NCBI GenBank assembly: GCA_015680685.1
Contig: MNCI01007937.1
Span: 1,395,333 to 1,421,761, forward strand
DNA from: Gnetum montanum
Lineage: Eukaryota; Streptophyta; Gnetopsida; Gnetales; Gnetaceae
DNA length: 26,429 nt
Direction: 5' to 3'
Both the position numbers and the translations under genes were made by a program. Positions 1 through 8,802 of this stretch are shown in pieces; the stretch's first letter is position 1, and every line of letters starts with the position of its first letter. The notes beneath the pieces are model-generated. The model saw only the letters and a list, made by a program, of their open reading frames with translations, ran no database searches and was not told the DNA's origin.

Positions 1-185
1 ATCCGCCATGACATGAAACTAGCATCCAGAGTCCACTAAGACTATAAACTAGTTTGCCTCTTCATAGTCCGCTATGACTATAAACTAGCAATGCACCGTC
101 TGCTACGATGCTAAACTAGCACCGTCCAAGGGGTTATGACGTGAAACTAATCCACGACAGTATGCTAAGACTATAAACTGGTGAC
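1..185. repeat. Degenerate ~32-bp minisatellite
   Basis: About six imperfect units of 31-34 bp, each carrying a version of the core ACTATAAACTAG (for example near 43-54, 79-90 and 168-179), separated by variable segments rich in 'GTCCGCTATGA'-like sequence. The array is cut by the left edge of the window, so its full length and parent element are unknown. Nothing codes across it. It could be a subrepeat of an LTR or of an untranslated retroelement region. Confidence 0.6.
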
Positions 186-1442
186 ATCATCGACGATCAG
201 GCAAAATTTAAAAAGATCTATTGTTGTAGTTGGTTGTTTCTGTTCCAAAAAGACTTGTTGCATGATTCATTCCATGGGGCCTAATGAAACTGATGCTGTT
301 CATGATTCTGTTTGCTTTAAAAGCTGCACATGGTGACTCCATCTCCTTGTTTAAAGTGTTTAGCTGACTATTTCATTTGTGGTTTTCTTGTCTTCTTGGA
401 GTTGTGTTTGCAGGATGACACTTCTGAGGTGTTCGTGCATAGATGCACTTCATCATGACGACAAGGTATCATGTTTTTCCTGACGCACACGACTGGGTTA
501 ATCAATCTGTTCATAAGTACATTCCTGACTCCCGATGCATCCCCTATTTCCCCATCATGCTTCGCTTAGCCTATTCAATTACACCCCCTGATACATTCTA
601 CTCACCTCAAAACTCTTGATACACTGTTGCACACTGTAACTCTCTAAGAAGTTGTGACGCAAAACATGATACACAGTACATGATGCAAAATGCAAGTGCT
701 CAAACACAAGCATGGCACAAAAAGAAAGCTCTTTCAAAAAGACTGAAAAAAGAAAACAAAAAAAAGGTCAAACAGCAAAATGCACGAAAAAGGTCTTCAA
801 GACCCCATTGACATCATAAACAAAAGACTATTGGCCATTCTCATACAAGCCCTAGGCGAGAAGGTAGTTGTCTTATAGTTACACTTGTGTCTCAAAGAGA
901 CCATGTTGCACATCATTGTGTGGCTTTGGCTATTTACAACGGGCCCCGCAAATACTCTATAAGAGTCCCGTTTCTCTAAAGAACGCACCTCCTATGTCTT
1001 GGTTCCGAGTCTGCTAAAAACCTGACTATTGACAAGGACCAATGACATAACTTGTGCACAGGAGAGTATTCCTCTCCCACAAATCCTAGTAGCAATCATA
1101 GCCCTTAACCTCCTAGCTTCCCTGGTTACAACCGATTTCCTTGCATCTTGAACCACATTCCCTCAATCCCATGTACTTTTGAAAATGGTGCGATGACACC
1201 CAGCCAAGGGCTGACAGTTAATGTTTGATGCTTTATTGCTCATGGTGTTTTGCACTTCTTTGTCAACACCTCTCGGGTGGATTCCTCCAGATGTCAACAA
1301 AGAGGGACGAATGAAACACCACTAATTTTGGCCTAGCACTTTTAGACAAGAATCAAGCTAAGTCATGCTGCTGCCCAACATGAGTACAGTGTGACCAAAC
1401 TTGGAGGCCTTCGAAACAACCCCCGATGGTCCATGATTCAAT
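186..1442. other. Unassigned, probably transposon-derived, non-coding
   Basis: No supportable gene. There are only short frames of 60 codons or fewer on both strands, and an A-rich stretch at about 715-795. A segment near 413-465 is flanked by sequence like a splice acceptor (TTTGCAG) and donor (AAGGTATC), but its short reading frames support no exon. The part next to 1443 may belong to the left LTR of the following element, since that LTR's true start is not resolved. Confidence 0.5.
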
Positions 1443-2031
1443 AGGCAAGGTCCCCCTGGGGCCCACAAGCAAATGCACCAACTTCTAGCATCTAGAATCA
1501 AAAGTTTTAGGTTCAAAATGTTTGGTATTAGCTAAGTACACTTTGGTTACTTTTTCAGATGCTGCACAGCGTAAGGATCAGCGTCACCAACTTTTGGAGC
1601 CCCGAAATTGAGTTCAAACAGGCCGAAATCGAGCACAAGGATCCCCCATAACCTTCACCAAGGTCCCCAACAACTCCCAACCTCTAAAAAATCAAGATTA
1701 GGGCCTCAAATATGCCATTTTGACTTGGTGACGCTGGGGTTACTTTTTCAGACGCTGCACAGCGTAAGGATCAGCGTCACCAATTTTTAGAGCCCTAAAA
1801 CTGAGCCAAAATGACTTTATTTTAAGGGTGTAAGTCATCCACACTACCTTCGTTGATTTGCTAGCTTGGGGAAGTCCTTGGTTGATTTGCGTGCAGACCA
1901 TCCAAGGCACTCTACCTTCGTTTACTTTTCTAGCTTGCCCTAGGGCGAAGGTAGGGTCAGCTGTGGCCGCCCAACGATCTCTTGGTGTCTGTTTCCATTC
2001 CAGCCTTACGCCGACGATTTAGGACAGTATA
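1443..2031 (+). repeat. Left LTR (internally deleted) of a Tat-like Ty3 element
   Basis: Two blocks are repeated in direct orientation at the other end of this element. 1443-1610 and 1739-1831 match 2984-3192, and 1869-2031 matches 4149-4311. The right copy has about 950 bp between the blocks, including the TATA box. Here that segment is replaced by about 37 bp, so this LTR has lost its promoter. The end is fixed by the match to the right LTR and by the PBS six bases later: it reads ACAGTATA here and ACAGTACA at the right end. A 192-bp internal duplication (TTACTTTTTCAGA module at 1547 and 1739) is present only in this copy. The left boundary is uncertain. Confidence 0.65.
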
Positions 2032-2036
2032 GTTTT

Positions 2037-2055
2037 TGGCGCTAGAAGGAGGACC
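2037..2055 (+). other. Primer binding site (PBS)
   Basis: TGGCGCTAGAAGGAGGACC lies directly after the left LTR end. A TGGCGC-type PBS of this kind is familiar from plant Tat/Ogre-type Ty3 elements. It fixes the element as + strand. The priming tRNA is not assigned here. Confidence 0.65.
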
Positions 2056-2114
2056 TCTTTCTTGTTATTGATTAAAAACCTCACTATCTATCAAAACTCA
2101 TCCATCTTTCCCAT

Positions 2115-2648
2115 TTGAGTCTCTTCATCCCTGTTGATCACGCTAAGCTTGTATCACCCCACACTACAACTGCTTACGATCCAACTCCATCCGTCTATCC
2201 CATTCCATTCACATATATCATGGAATCTTCCCAAGTCAACCCAGAAACGCTACCAATTGCTTCAAACCCTATGACTACTACGGAATATATAGCCGTTATT
2301 GAACACATAAATCCTCAAGGCCCTACACACCAATCCCTCAGGCTATAAGGCAAAGGCCCTATTCACACAACTCTTACACCCGAACAATATAATTTTATCT
2401 ATGTCAAGATCCAAGCCAACCTACCCATTGATCGTATAGAGAGGGAAGCTATGTGAGAATATGAATTCATCCATAAAGAAGGACGTGAGTTTATCCCTTC
2501 AGCTTTTGACATAATCCCATTATCTGAAAACCATCATAAACTCATATCCCAACTTCTTATGACTAGAAGTCAAGCCTTACAACTACCTCCCATAGAGCCT
2601 CAAGACGAAGAAGAGGACTTTTCAGCCCAATCTGTACAAGGAGAATAA
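2115..2648 (+). pseudogene. Broken gag-like or leader ORF of the Tat-like element
   Basis: One + strand frame starts at ATG 2115 and reads for about 178 codons to a TAA at 2646. Only two in-frame stops interrupt it: TAA after about 77 codons and TGA near 2456. The product is rich in Pro, Thr and Ser, with a clear acidic patch (PQDEEEDF) near the end and a TPEQYNFIYVKIQ segment. I recognise no domain. Its position just inside the PBS suits gag or the extra ORF1 that some Tat/Ogre elements carry before gag. There is no sign of protease, RT or integrase before the right LTR, so the element is a large internal-deletion or non-autonomous form. Confidence 0.45.
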
Positions 2649-2983
2649 TACCATACTATTAGCCCCCATGCCCACACAAACCTATTATCCCATCCTTTCC
2701 TAGAAGAAACTATGTTTCCTTCTTCATCCACAAACATTCAAGCACCTGTTCCCCATTCCATCCCTATCTTCTCCGTGCTCTGATGCATCTACTTCCATCA
2801 TTCCTCCACCTGTACAGTCCCAACAACTCACCCAAACCAACGCAGGGTCAATCTTCCAACCTCAAGTAATTGGAATACCGTCAATCATACCAGCTTCCAC
2901 ATCCGCCCATTCCATACCCCAGATGCAAATTCATAGGGCGCCATTGATTACTCCTACCCAACATGTTGCACGATTGAGTCAAC
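2649..2983 (+). other. Decayed internal region before the right LTR
   Basis: Pro/Ser/Thr-rich translations continue in shifting frames with stops. No motif is recognised and no clear polypurine tract is visible before 2984. The final part of this stretch still reads like protein into the start of the repeated block at 2984, which makes the exact LTR start ambiguous. Confidence 0.4.
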
Positions 2984-4311
2984 AGGCAAGGTCCCCCCGG
3001 GGCCCACAAGCGAATGCACCAGCTTCCAGCATCCAGAATCAAAAGTTTCAGGTTCAAAATGTTTGGTTTTGACTAAGTATACTTTGGTTACTTTTTCAGA
3101 CGCTGCACAACGTAAGGATCAACGTCACCAATTTTTAGAGCCCCAAAACTGAGCCAAAATAACTTGATTTTAAGGGTGTAAGTCATCCTCAAGGTCCACT
3201 ATTGATAACTATGGGTCCCAGCCTTCAGAAATTCTAGATTTCAGCTCAAAATTGCAAGTTTTGGAGGTCACACTAGAGGTCACATTGCAAGTCACGCTGG
3301 ATGCTAGACAAGCAAGGCAGTGTTAATCCTTCTTGATTTTCTTTTTTAAGAAATCTGTAAAATGGCAAAGGGAAAAGAAAGCACATGCAAAATCAGGCCA
3401 AATATTCAGCAAAAAAAAAAAAGAAATATAATTTTTCCAAGTGGGCCAGAGTTGAAGCTAATCTTTTTAAATTTTTTTAAATTTTTTTTTATCGCTTGAG
3501 GACTTGTATTTCTAATTTGTATTTTTTTATGGGTTTGAATGACCCACAAATTGTAAGATACATTGAACCTGGTCAAAGTATGCAATTGCCAACACACACC
3601 CAACTCGTGTACAACTATCCAGCATAGATACATTGAACTTGGTCAAAGCAAACCCTAGCCCAACCCTATAAATACCCCATCAATTCACACAAATTGGGGG
3701 GAAGGCAAGAGAAGCAAAGCAAAAGCAGCAAGAGAGAAGGGAGAGGAAGAGGCAAAGATTGGAGAGATTGGAAATTCTGAAGGAGAACAGAACTTGCAAT
3801 CTTTGGGCGCTCGGCACATCCGATTTTTGGCTTCCAAGTTCTTTTCACGGTCATCCCATTTCATCGTCGCATCATCGTGTCATATCTTTCCGAGGCTAGG
3901 CGTTTGACTTGCCATTCACACTTGTGCAACTACGCTTTGACCGGTGCAGATTTTTTTAAAAAAATAATAATACAGTTTCATTATTATCTCCCATTTATAG
4001 TATTTTGTTCTGTTTATGCTTTACAAATATAACTTTGTTTATGCTTCATTCATAATTCATTACGCTTTATTTACATTTTGTATCGCCATTTGCATTCTGT
4101 TTACATACCATTTATGATAACCCCAGCGCTAGCCATAGCTTACACTCGAGGAAGTCCTTGGTTGATTTGCGTGCAGACCATCCAAGGCACTCTGCCTTCA
4201 TTCCCTTTTCTAGCTTGCCCTCAAGCGAAGGCAGGGTCAGCTGTGGCTGCCCGATGATCTCTCGGTGTCTGTTTCCATTCCAGCCTTACACCGACGATTT
4301 AGGACAGTACA
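2984..4311 (+). repeat. Right LTR of the Tat-like element
   Basis: Direct repeat of 1443-2031 at both ends, with an additional ~950-bp middle segment carrying the promoter. It ends at ACAGTACA (4311), matching the left copy. Poly-A/T runs occur at 3409-3490. A CT/GA-rich leader-like stretch (3695-3760) follows the TATA box. The 163-bp terminal block (4149-4311) differs from 1869-2031 at roughly one base in twelve by eye, so this element is not recent. The following bases TGAAG would be half of a target duplication, but I could not find its partner. Confidence 0.65.
3556..3674 (+). promoter_or_regulatory. LTR core promoter: TATA box with duplicated W-box module
   Basis: CTATAAATA at 3666-3674 is a strong plant TATA box, followed about 30 bp later by a GA-rich leader. 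Upstream, a 24-bp module (AGATACATTGAACYTGGTCAAAG) occurs twice, starting at 3556 and 3626. Each copy holds GGTCAA (3571-3576 and 3641-3646), the reverse complement of the WRKY-type W-box TTGACC. That WRKY factors act here is inference from motif only. Confidence 0.55.
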
Positions 4312-5366
4312 TGAAGCACATAAGTTTTCAAAAAATTAATACCAAAGGTCTAATTCACAAGATGGCCAAGAAATTTTGAATTTAGAGGAAATTACCATCC
4401 AAGTTTTCATAATAGGTTCTAACTTATTAAAATGATAATCATACCTATCCATCCAAGTTTCAGACCAAGTCCATACCATTAACAATGTCCCCGCATTGAT
4501 GTATTCCTTCTTGCCTACCATCATGAGTCCATAACAACCATAGAGAATGAACATCACTCCAAAAAGAGAAGAAAAGAAAAGAAGGAAGGAAGAAAGGCCA
4601 TTAGTTAGAGGGATGCCTTTAGGCATGGCTAACATGTCTTTCAAGCTCCATAACCAATGCTTGCAGCCCATTATTATATTTAAGGGGTGTGTTACTTTTT
4701 TTGTGTTTTTTTGTTTTTTGTTTTTCATGGAAACCACACCATGCAAAGACATGCTTCGTATTTATTGGTCAATGATAGGACTGATGATATGTTCCATGAG
4801 AAGTCATAAACCACAAAATTGAAGTTAAGAAGAGAACCCAACAAATCCTCTTGACGTCACACCTTTTTCCATTCTCACTTGGTCTTTTCTACTTTCTTCA
4901 AGGCACAATGATCATTAGTTAATTTTTAGTTTCATGTGAGAAGAACCATATTGTTTTCATGATAAAGATCTCTTATTTAGAAAAATTGAAGGGATGGATG
5001 ATGTGCTCTCATTGCATTACACAATTATTTATCTAATGATCTTGTTAGCTTAAAACAAAAACCCAACACATTGTGTTGACTTTTGCATCACAATTGGTAA
5101 TATTATTAACAAAAACATAGTAACCATCCATAAAGCATAAAGAAAATGACTTAAGAAAAGAGAAAATTATAAAAAATAAAAGTAACAAGACATAGAAAAC
5201 ATATTAAGAATTGGAAAATTTTTGAAGAAATAGGAAAATGATAAAAAATAGTAAAACAAAAAAGTAAAAATGCACATATTAGTTCTTGATTCAAGATGAG
5301 GCATCTCCCCCACAATTAAACTCATGGACAAGCATTCGGAAAATGGACTTCACATTCCCTTGGTTA
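4312..5366 (-). mobile_element. Relic of Athila-like element B: end of pol and post-integrase region
   Basis: This segment aligns by eye with 15600-16620 of element A, in the same orientation. Shared marks are the AAGGGGTGTG...CCACACCATGCAA bracket (4682-4748 here; 15844-15923 and 15951-16027 in A), the block near 4660, and a short protein ending in a GGD(A/D) motif then a stop. In A that ending is the C-terminus of pol; here it lies near 5290-5325 minus. The long A-rich stretch 5100-5280 matches the A-rich 16440-16560 in character. Its left end is cut by the Tat-like element, and element C is inserted at its right end. Confidence 0.55.
4336..4752 (-). CDS. Hypothetical 138-residue hydrophobic protein ORF in relic B
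   Basis: An open frame of 138 codons sits in a relic whose gag is otherwise full of stops. A Lys/Asn-rich N-terminus (about residues 9-20) is followed by a strongly hydrophobic stretch at about residues 54-80 (LSSFLLFFSSLFGVMFILYG and on), which looks like one transmembrane segment or a hairpin. The C-terminal part is aromatic and charged. The equivalent place in element A (15591-15869) is also open and hydrophobic, with the shared HPL(N/D) start region and SET/SEL in the same frame. Indels between the two make strict coding conservation unproven. I do not recognise the family. It could be chance openness of a pyrimidine-rich segment. Confidence 0.3.
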   Translation of the reverse strand: MSLHGVVSMKNKKQKNTKKVTHPLNIIMGCKHWLWSLKDMLAMPKGIPLTNGLSSFLLFFSSLFGVMFILYGCYGLMMVGKKEYINAGTLLMVWTWSETWMDRYDYHFNKLEPIMKTWMVISSKFKISWPSCELDLWY

Positions 5367-5371
5367 TACAC

Positions 5372-6247
5372 TAATGAGTAGCTAGTAGTCCCTATGCCTG
5401 ACCATATGAATCACTAATGTTCACTAGGCAATTCGATTAAATTTTGTAGACTTTAGCTCTCTAAGTACACTTGATCTAGGTAGTGAATCTCAAAGACATG
5501 ATCATTGTTTTCCCAGTTCCACTTATGAGGTTCAAGGGTATGGTTAAGTGTAACTAAGGCACATGATTTGTATAATTTTTATATTTTTCATTTAATTCAC
5601 CTAAGTGTAGAAAATAAAGTAATTAAATGTTTAATTACTCTAAAATCTAATTAATGCTTTAGACTAATCCTAACACAAGCATCCGTTCCCACCTTTTGTA
5701 CACATCATGAACATATTGTAATGCTACTAGGTTACCAAGCATAAGTGTTACTAGGATTACCAAGTGTTAACAGATGCTTGAGGTGGTCATAATTATGTGT
5801 GTTAATTATCCAAATTCAATTAATTAATTAAATGCATGAAAGTAAATTTCATGAATAGTAAAGTGCATTAAAGTAAGTATTGTGCTAAGTCCAAGTGCTA
5901 CAAGGCTTATTAAGAAAGCTCATCTTTATTGTCATTCACACTAGGGTGTCCAAATACATCAGTACTCAAATAAAGATCGTACACTTCTGAACACTTACTA
6001 CGAGTACTTAGAAAACATTCTAACTTTAGAAGAAACAAACTGTAAGAGTTCAACTATGCTACTTAACAACGAATGTCATAAATGTGATGGGTACATGCAT
6101 TTATATAGGTAAGACTAAATACTCTGTCGACACATATGCATCAATAGGTTCACATTGATGCATCAAATCATGCATCGATAGAATCATGTTGACACATATG
6201 CATTAACAAGATTGCATTGACATAGTATAATCAACCACAATTCATCA
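5372..6247 (-). repeat. 3' LTR of element C
   Basis: It shares landmarks in order with the LTRs of A: TAATGAGTAGCTAGTAG at the low-coordinate end (TGATGAG... in A), ACCATAYGAATCAC, GTTACCAAGC/GTGTTA modules, GAAACAAACTG(T/C)AAGAG, a minus-strand TATA (TTTATATAGG near 6101-6110), then CATCGATGCAT-type U3 repeats, ending TTCATCA at 6247. It has decayed more than A, with many CG positions now TG or CA. It is 876 bp long, like A's 911 and 885 bp. Confidence 0.75.
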
Positions 6248-6256
6248 TACCCCCAC
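6248..6256 (-). other. Polypurine tract of element C
   Basis: On the minus strand GTGGGGGTA directly precedes the LTR start TGATGAA. The same junction is found in element A at 11508-11516. It marks the 3' LTR side. Confidence 0.7.
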
Positions 6257-6496
6257 AACTAAATAAAAACTTTTCCTTAAGTGAACAAAAGGAGAAACAA
6301 CCTTCTTACAAGATTTTGGAACGGTATGGGATTATTGACTAACCGATTGACACGCACACTAATTCAGCTAACACTAAGTGCCCAAGTATATGGATTCACA
6401 ACTTTTACAAAAATTGGTATTCATGACAACAGAATTGAAGACCATTACAAAAGTTGACAACAAAACCCCTTTGGTTGCTTGAATATGAGGAGGAAA

Positions 6497-7740
6497 TCAA
6501 ATGGTCCTAAGCAATGGAGGTTCTTGACATGTAAAAGGATCTTCTCCTATCTTTGGTGCACATGACGATTGTGGTTGAGGTTGTAATGGTTGAGGCTATC
6601 TAGCTATAGCTATGATTGTTGATGAAAGATAGAAAGCATCCAACAATGCTTTCATCTTCTCCTCCTTACTTTGGGTATTATACACAATCCATGTAGCATC
6701 ACCAATGTGAGCTGATACGGGAACATCCCATGGACAAGGCATTGCAGGGAACAACTCCACGTTGACAAACTAGGCAGAAAATTGTTTGCATTCGATGTTG
6801 AACGCTTGGGTAGCATTCTACAGCTCATGGTAGTTACTCATTCTTCTGGCTAGGTCCTCAACTATTAATTGTTGATTTGTGAATTAAGCTTTAAGGACTT
6901 CAAGTTCAACATTGATCATTTCTAAATTTTACTTTGTCTCCTTGTGATGCTTGAACTCAGCCTTGTACAATAGGTACAAGTTGGCCACTTACTTCTCCAG
7001 TTATGACCTTGGCCTCCTAGCAGTCACCATTACCAAGTTTGCGTAATAGAGGTTGGTGAGCTCCCTATATTTTGTCATCTCTTCTATTTGTAGCTCCTTG
7101 AGATGGATTTTTCTATTGTTGTACATGTTTAGCCCATCAAAGATGGGTTGCCACACATCGTCTCCTTGTTGGAGCTGTTAGAGGGCCTCATTCACTTTTG
7201 CCTTTACTAGTTTGATTTCTCTTTCATTGATCTCTTTTTAGAGGCCAACCTAGTTACTATAATGGTTCTTGACCTTTTAAAATTTAAGGGTCTCATTCTT
7301 CCATGTGACAATTTTGATTGTAGATTTCTGACAAAGAGCATGAACCTCCTCCATTGAGAGATTGCAATTTTATGCTACCAACCTCCTCAGGTCCATGGTT
7401 ACCTTGGCAAGCTACTCCTACTGTTGTCTCATATATTCAACCATCTAGTCCTTTCAGAGCTCAACATTGTGTAGGCGATAGTTGTCCTTGGTCAAAACTA
7501 GAGTCTCCTTGAGAATCTTTGATAAGTCCTTCTCAGTGTTATAATCCATTATTGCTATTATGGACTCATCAAAGATCCCAGTCTCCTTACTATTCTTAGC
7601 CACTTTTAGTTTTTTCTAAAGTTGCATAAAAGCTTCATCTCTGGTTATGGCCTAGTCGAGAACTGCGGGATCAACAAGGTGGGCTTGTAATTCTACAACT
7701 CCTACTACTAGCACTTATAAAATATTTTCAACTCCTATTG
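6497..7740 (-). pseudogene. C-terminal fragment of the downstream coiled-coil ORF (element C copy)
   Basis: The minus-strand translation matches the C-terminal ~400 codons of the ORF at 11748-14601 in A. Near 7650 it reads AITRDEAFMQL against EITKDEAFQQL in A. The C-terminus here ends PPLLRTI and stop; in A it ends PPPPRMV and stop, with the same TGA (6497-6499 here). Several in-frame stops and a break into LTR sequence near 7740 show it is dead and truncated. Its value is comparative: frame and stop position are shared by two independently decaying copies, which argues that the frame was a real protein. Confidence 0.65.
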
Positions 7741-7741
7741 C

Positions 7742-8033
7742 AAGAACTCAGAGAAAATATTCTAACTTTGGAAGAAACAAACTGCAAGAGTTTGGCTATG
7801 CTACTTGACAAAAAATGTTATAAATGTGGCAGGTGCATGCATTTATATAGGCAAGACTAGACACTCCGTTGATGCATCAAATCATGCATCGATAGGTATA
7901 CAATGATGTGCATGCATTGACAGGGTCACATCGATGCATCAAATCATGTGTCGATGGGTACACATCAACAGGGATGCATTAACAAGGTCACATCGACATG
8001 ACCTCATCATCGCAACTGATCAATGATTCATCA
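7742..8033 (-). repeat. Truncated 5' LTR of element C (U3 end only)
   Basis: Homologous to 6003-6247: GAAACAAACTGCAAGAG, TATA (TTTATATAGG near 7844-7853), then CATCGATGCAT/ACATCAACAGG repeats, ending TTCATCA at 8033. The promoter-distal R/U5 half is missing because of the internal deletion. Confidence 0.7.
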
Positions 8034-8038
8034 TACAC

Positions 8039-8802
8039 CATAAGCTTTGCATTTATCAACTTTAATGATTTAAGTTTTCACTTGGTAGCACATTTAACAT
8101 TGACGATAATCATGTTTCAATCATTTGGAGATATATCTTTAGCTGGACTATGAAGGCATTTTATTTTTAAGGGGTCTAGACATGTTTCCTTGTTTATTTT
8201 TTATTTTAATTTTTGTATCTCCTTATTTAACATCTTCTTTTGGTGTATAGTCATGGTGTAAGATGTTCTTTTCTAAGTTCTCTATTTGGTTCATTTTCTT
8301 TATTTAAGAACTAATAAGTGGATTGGATGTTTCCATGCATCTTTTGAACAATTTTGTATTCTCGTTTTTGAGCCATTGGGTGTCTTTTGATTTAGTGGCC
8401 ATTATGTAGACTTGGTTTTGCACACACACTTGTTCATTAAATTTTTTTTGGATTGGTATAGGGATAGTATTAATACTTTGAACTTTCGACTGACAACTAC
8501 ACCCTTTATGATTATTAGTAATGCATGGAATTTTCTATCTCCCCACAGTGATAGGTTCATATTTTATGTTTTGTGTCAGTGGTTATGGTTGTTGGCTTTT
8601 GCATAGGATTAGGAGACATTGTTTTTATGAGAAAGTGGGTTGCACTATATTGTCCTTATGCTAGTTCTGATGAGCTAGTAGGTCTACTATTTTTATTCAC
8701 ATGTGTGGAAACTATCCTAAAGAAAGGATGTTTTCAAGACTTTTGCTAAAGTCTACTAACATTATCATTTACTTGTATGTTCATGGCACAAGTGGCATTC
8801 TT
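8039..8802. other. Unassigned AT-rich segment between C and the gag relic
   Basis: It lies where the lost pol of relic B would have been, but I find no pol motif. One + strand stretch near 8574-8750 reads about 55 codons without a stop and is hydrophobic, and an open frame of 64 codons starts at 8412. Neither resembles a family I know. It could be a small foreign insertion or pol sequence decayed past recognition. Confidence 0.35.

Larger units (their letters stand above)
5367..8038 (-). mobile_element. Element C: internally deleted Athila-like retrotransposon with TSD
   Basis: A left LTR (5372-6247), a polypurine tract, about 1.5 kb of internal sequence and a partial right LTR (about 7742-8033) are flanked by the perfect 5-bp duplication TACAC (5367-5371 and 8034-8038). 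Minus orientation is set by the polypurine tract beside the left LTR and by homology to element A. The right LTR lacks its R/U5 half, and PBS, gag and pol are gone. One deletion therefore runs from inside the downstream ORF into the 5' LTR. Clean TSDs with a large internal loss imply deletion after insertion. Confidence 0.8.

Noticed and set aside
413-465. Possible exon between TTTGCAG and AAGGTATC
   Set aside because: Short, without a consistent open frame into neighbours. Splice-like words are common by chance.
4547-4822. 91-codon + strand frame
   Set aside because: Overlaps the minus-strand open frame shared in position with element A. No motif, and the Lys/Arg start comes from a GA-rich tract.
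8412-8606. 64-codon + strand frame as a gene
   Set aside because: No domain, no upstream promoter evidence, AT-rich context. Kept only as part of an unassigned segment.
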